Assembly: GCA_964545475.1 (NCBI GenBank)
Contig: CAZJGG010000019.1
Span: 1-48,785 of the forward strand
Source: CAZJGG01 sp964545475
Lineage (GTDB): Bacteria; Bacillota; Clostridia; Lachnospirales; JAISER01
Length of the DNA: 48,785 bases
Direction of reading: 5' to 3'
The notes beneath the pieces are model-generated. The model saw nothing but the letters and a program-made list of their open reading frames with translations, was not told where the DNA came from and ran no database searches. Position 1 is the stretch's first letter. The number at the start of each line of letters is the position of its first letter. Positions 47,096 to 48,785 of the stretch are shown piece by piece. The translations under genes were made by a program, and so were the position numbers.

Positions 47096-48721
47096 ATGAA
47101 TTGGGAAGAATATAAAGCGGAGATAGAGAAAAAAGGGGAATTACCTGAAGATTGGTATATTTTGGGCATAGACTTGGGTACTACAAACTCAATAATTAGC
47201 TATTGGGACAATAATTCTAAAAAGCCCGAGCCCATTGATATTAGCAACGGTTTTGGGAAAATACCATTACCGTCTGTTGTACAGTTTAGAAAAGACGATG
47301 AAAACGGAGAATGGTTAATTGGCGAAGAAGCTTACCGTTCTATGAAAATTTACCCCGAAACCACCGTGCGTTCTATAAAAAGAAAAATGGGAACTAACGA
47401 AACAGTTAATATCGATGGGAAAGAATATTTGCCCGAGGAAATATCCGCTAAAATATTAAATGAACTTATTTTGCATTGCCAAAATATGAACCCGAAAGCC
47501 GAAATTGTTGGGGTTGTTGTGTCTGTTCCTTATGATTTTGACGACAGCGCAAAAAAGGCTACAATGAGAGCTTGTGAACTTGCCGGGCTTAAAGAAAAGT
47601 TGATTTGCCTTATAGAAGAGCCAAAAGCGGCGGCTCTTGCTTATAATTTTAGGCATCAGCTACAAATGGGTGAAAAAATATTGGTTTTTGACTTTGGTGG
47701 AGGTACTCTTGATATTACTTTGTTCCACGTTATCGAAAAGGACGAGGGGCGAATTAAACTTCAAGTTATTTCAGAAGGCGGCGAAGCTTACCACGGCGGA
47801 GATAACATAGACGAAATTTTGCAGGAAGAATGTTATAAATATATTTTAAATAAAACTGGGCAATCAAAGGAACAATTGTCTTTGGAAAACCAAGTAGAGC
47901 TTAACGTGCGGGCAAGGGAGGCTAAGGAACGGCTTTCCGGCGTAAAAAGCTTCCGTATTCCGTTTACGTTTTGCATACCCCCATTTGTTGAACAAATGAC
48001 AAGGGAGCATTTTGAAGAACTAATTTACCAGTTTAGCGAAAAAACGAGAAAACTTGTTCAAAAGGCTTTAAGGGAGGCTTACACGGGAGCTGTTTCCGCA
48101 GATTCTATTGACAGAGTGCTTTTAGAGGGCGGCTCTTCCCAAATGCCTTGGATAAAAGCTATGTTAATTGATATTTTTAATGTTGAAAATAAAATATATA
48201 CATCAGAAAGACCTGCTCTTGATATTTCCCTTGGGGCGACATACTATGCCGCAATGAAAATGGGGCTTCTTGTACACCCAGACGTGGAAGCGGAAAAAAT
48301 GGTTGTTGAATTTGAAGTTACTGTGCCTCATGATATTGGTCTTTTGGTTAACAACAACGGCAGAGATTCCTTTTTTACAATGATTCGCAGAGGAACGCCC
48401 TATGCGCTGGCTAAAAAAAGCCAAATATTTACGCTTTCTGGAGACTCGGAAGAGGACATGACTACTTTTGACCTTAAAATACTTGAAAGAATTGATAAAG
48501 CGGATACGGTAGAGCAGTGTAAGCTTATTGGGGAAGTGCAAATTGAAGATTTACCCAAAAGACCTAGCGGAAAGACTAAGCTTAAAATTACACTACTTGT
48601 TGAGGAAGAAGGCGGGCTTGTTAAAGGTAATGTTGAAGATTTAGGGTTTTCTGACGAATTTCCGCCAAGCGGATATAAGGCGGATTTTGACCCTAGCAGG
48701 TTTGCAAAAAGAGTTATATAA
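47096..48721 (+). CDS. Hsp70 family chaperone 3 (intact ATPase motifs, no lid)
   Basis: A 541-residue Hsp70 with all catalytic motifs: GIDLGTTNS (24-32), K95 in SIKRKMG, E175 in EEPKAAALAY, VFDFGGGTLDIT (197-208) and LLEGGSSQMPW near 341. A shortened beta substrate-binding domain (about 405-530) contains GEVQIEDLPKRPSGKTKLKI. The helical lid is absent. The roughly 20-residue N-terminal extension (MNWEEYKAEIEKKGELPEDW) is shared with Hsp70 2, suggesting tandem duplication. It starts directly after the TAA of gene 2. It ends the operon; a short hairpin follows at once. Confidence 0.9.
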   Translation: MNWEEYKAEIEKKGELPEDWYILGIDLGTTNSIISYWDNNSKKPEPIDISNGFGKIPLPSVVQFRKDDENGEWLIGEEAYRSMKIYPETTVRSIKRKMGTNETVNIDGKEYLPEEISAKILNELILHCQNMNPKAEIVGVVVSVPYDFDDSAKKATMRACELAGLKEKLICLIEEPKAAALAYNFRHQLQMGEKILVFDFGGGTLDITLFHVIEKDEGRIKLQVISEGGEAYHGGDNIDEILQEECYKYILNKTGQSKEQLSLENQVELNVRAREAKERLSGVKSFRIPFTFCIPPFVEQMTREHFEELIYQFSEKTRKLVQKALREAYTGAVSADSIDRVLLEGGSSQMPWIKAMLIDIFNVENKIYTSERPALDISLGATYYAAMKMGLLVHPDVEAEKMVVEFEVTVPHDIGLLVNNNGRDSFFTMIRRGTPYALAKKSQIFTLSGDSEEDMTTFDLKILERIDKADTVEQCKLIGEVQIEDLPKRPSGKTKLKITLLVEEEGGLVKGNVEDLGFSDEFPPSGYKADFDPSRFAKRVI

Positions 48722-48785
48722 CACGTCGGCGTGTTTATAAGTAGGGGACGGCGTCCCCGACGTCCCGAACCCCCTTGCAACTACA
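48719..48785. repeat. Stop-adjacent hairpin and GC-rich palindromic repeat
   Basis: CACG (48722-48725) and CGTG (48730-48733) form a hairpin right after the TAA of Hsp70 3, followed by TTTATA. A GC-rich stretch from about 48744 to 48775 contains GGGGACGGCGTCCCC, itself a palindrome, and a following GACGTCCCG. It stands out from the AT-rich surroundings, looks like the start of an intergenic repeat element, and runs off the window edge. Confidence 0.5.

Overview
The window looks like a chromosomal segment of a low-GC, Gram-positive anaerobe of class Clostridia, most likely near Lachnospirales. This rests on AT-rich codon use, strong GGAGG-type ribosome binding sites with frequent TTG/GTG starts, TTGACA/TATAAT promoters, and gene neighbourhoods such as smc-ftsY, rpsU-yqeY, NusG-II/Gx transporter and ffh-rpsP-khpA-rimM-trmD, plus LonB and a DUF5717-like locus. 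The species cannot be named from sequence alone.

Left part (1-6.8 kb): a branched-chain amino acid operon in decay. cimA, leuC, leuD, leuB and ilvE are intact. Both acetolactate synthase genes that bracket them are broken: ilvN has a one-base frameshift, and ilvB is a short internally deleted remnant that also carries two 164-bp insertion elements. Between 7 and 18.3 kb lie housekeeping genes: a DUF2935 protein, an RluA-type pseudouridine synthase, a DUF1015 protein, a GalE-like epimerase with Phe in place of its catalytic Tyr, rpsU-yqeY, a NusG-II/Gx transporter pair, and smc-ftsY. From 18.2 to 22.9 kb the minus strand carries aroQ, comFB and the ffh-rpsP-khpA-rimM-trmD-yqeG operon. From 22.9 to 36.7 kb come an HD hydrolase, a PLP decarboxylase, lonB, a small YjfB-like gene, capA-ispD-rnhA, csp, secA (minus), maf and a FetAB-like ABC exporter.

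The right part (36.7-48.7 kb) is the most interesting. It is a tight seven-gene plus-strand operon that appears to encode a dedicated Hsp70 machine. Its products are a three-TM protein with a long coiled-coil tail, a beta-sandwich protein and a 900-residue alpha-solenoid protein that together resemble the two halves of DUF5717, a DnaK-like Hsp70, a 615-residue helical protein ending in a GrpE-type beta domain, a degenerate Hsp70 whose ATPase motifs are eroded, and a third Hsp70 with intact motifs. None of the three Hsp70s has the helical lid, and no DnaJ is visible. My working model is a membrane-anchored chaperone complex with its own exchange factor and one pseudo-ATPase subunit. I know of no described function for it.

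The window is also strewn with small non-coding inverted-repeat elements. At least six, of about 117-166 bp, are flanked by 3-bp TTA/TAA duplications, and several sit exactly on the TAA stop codon of a gene, so the duplication keeps the stop. Two still smaller hairpins are flanked by TAAA. These elements explain most of the longer non-coding stretches.
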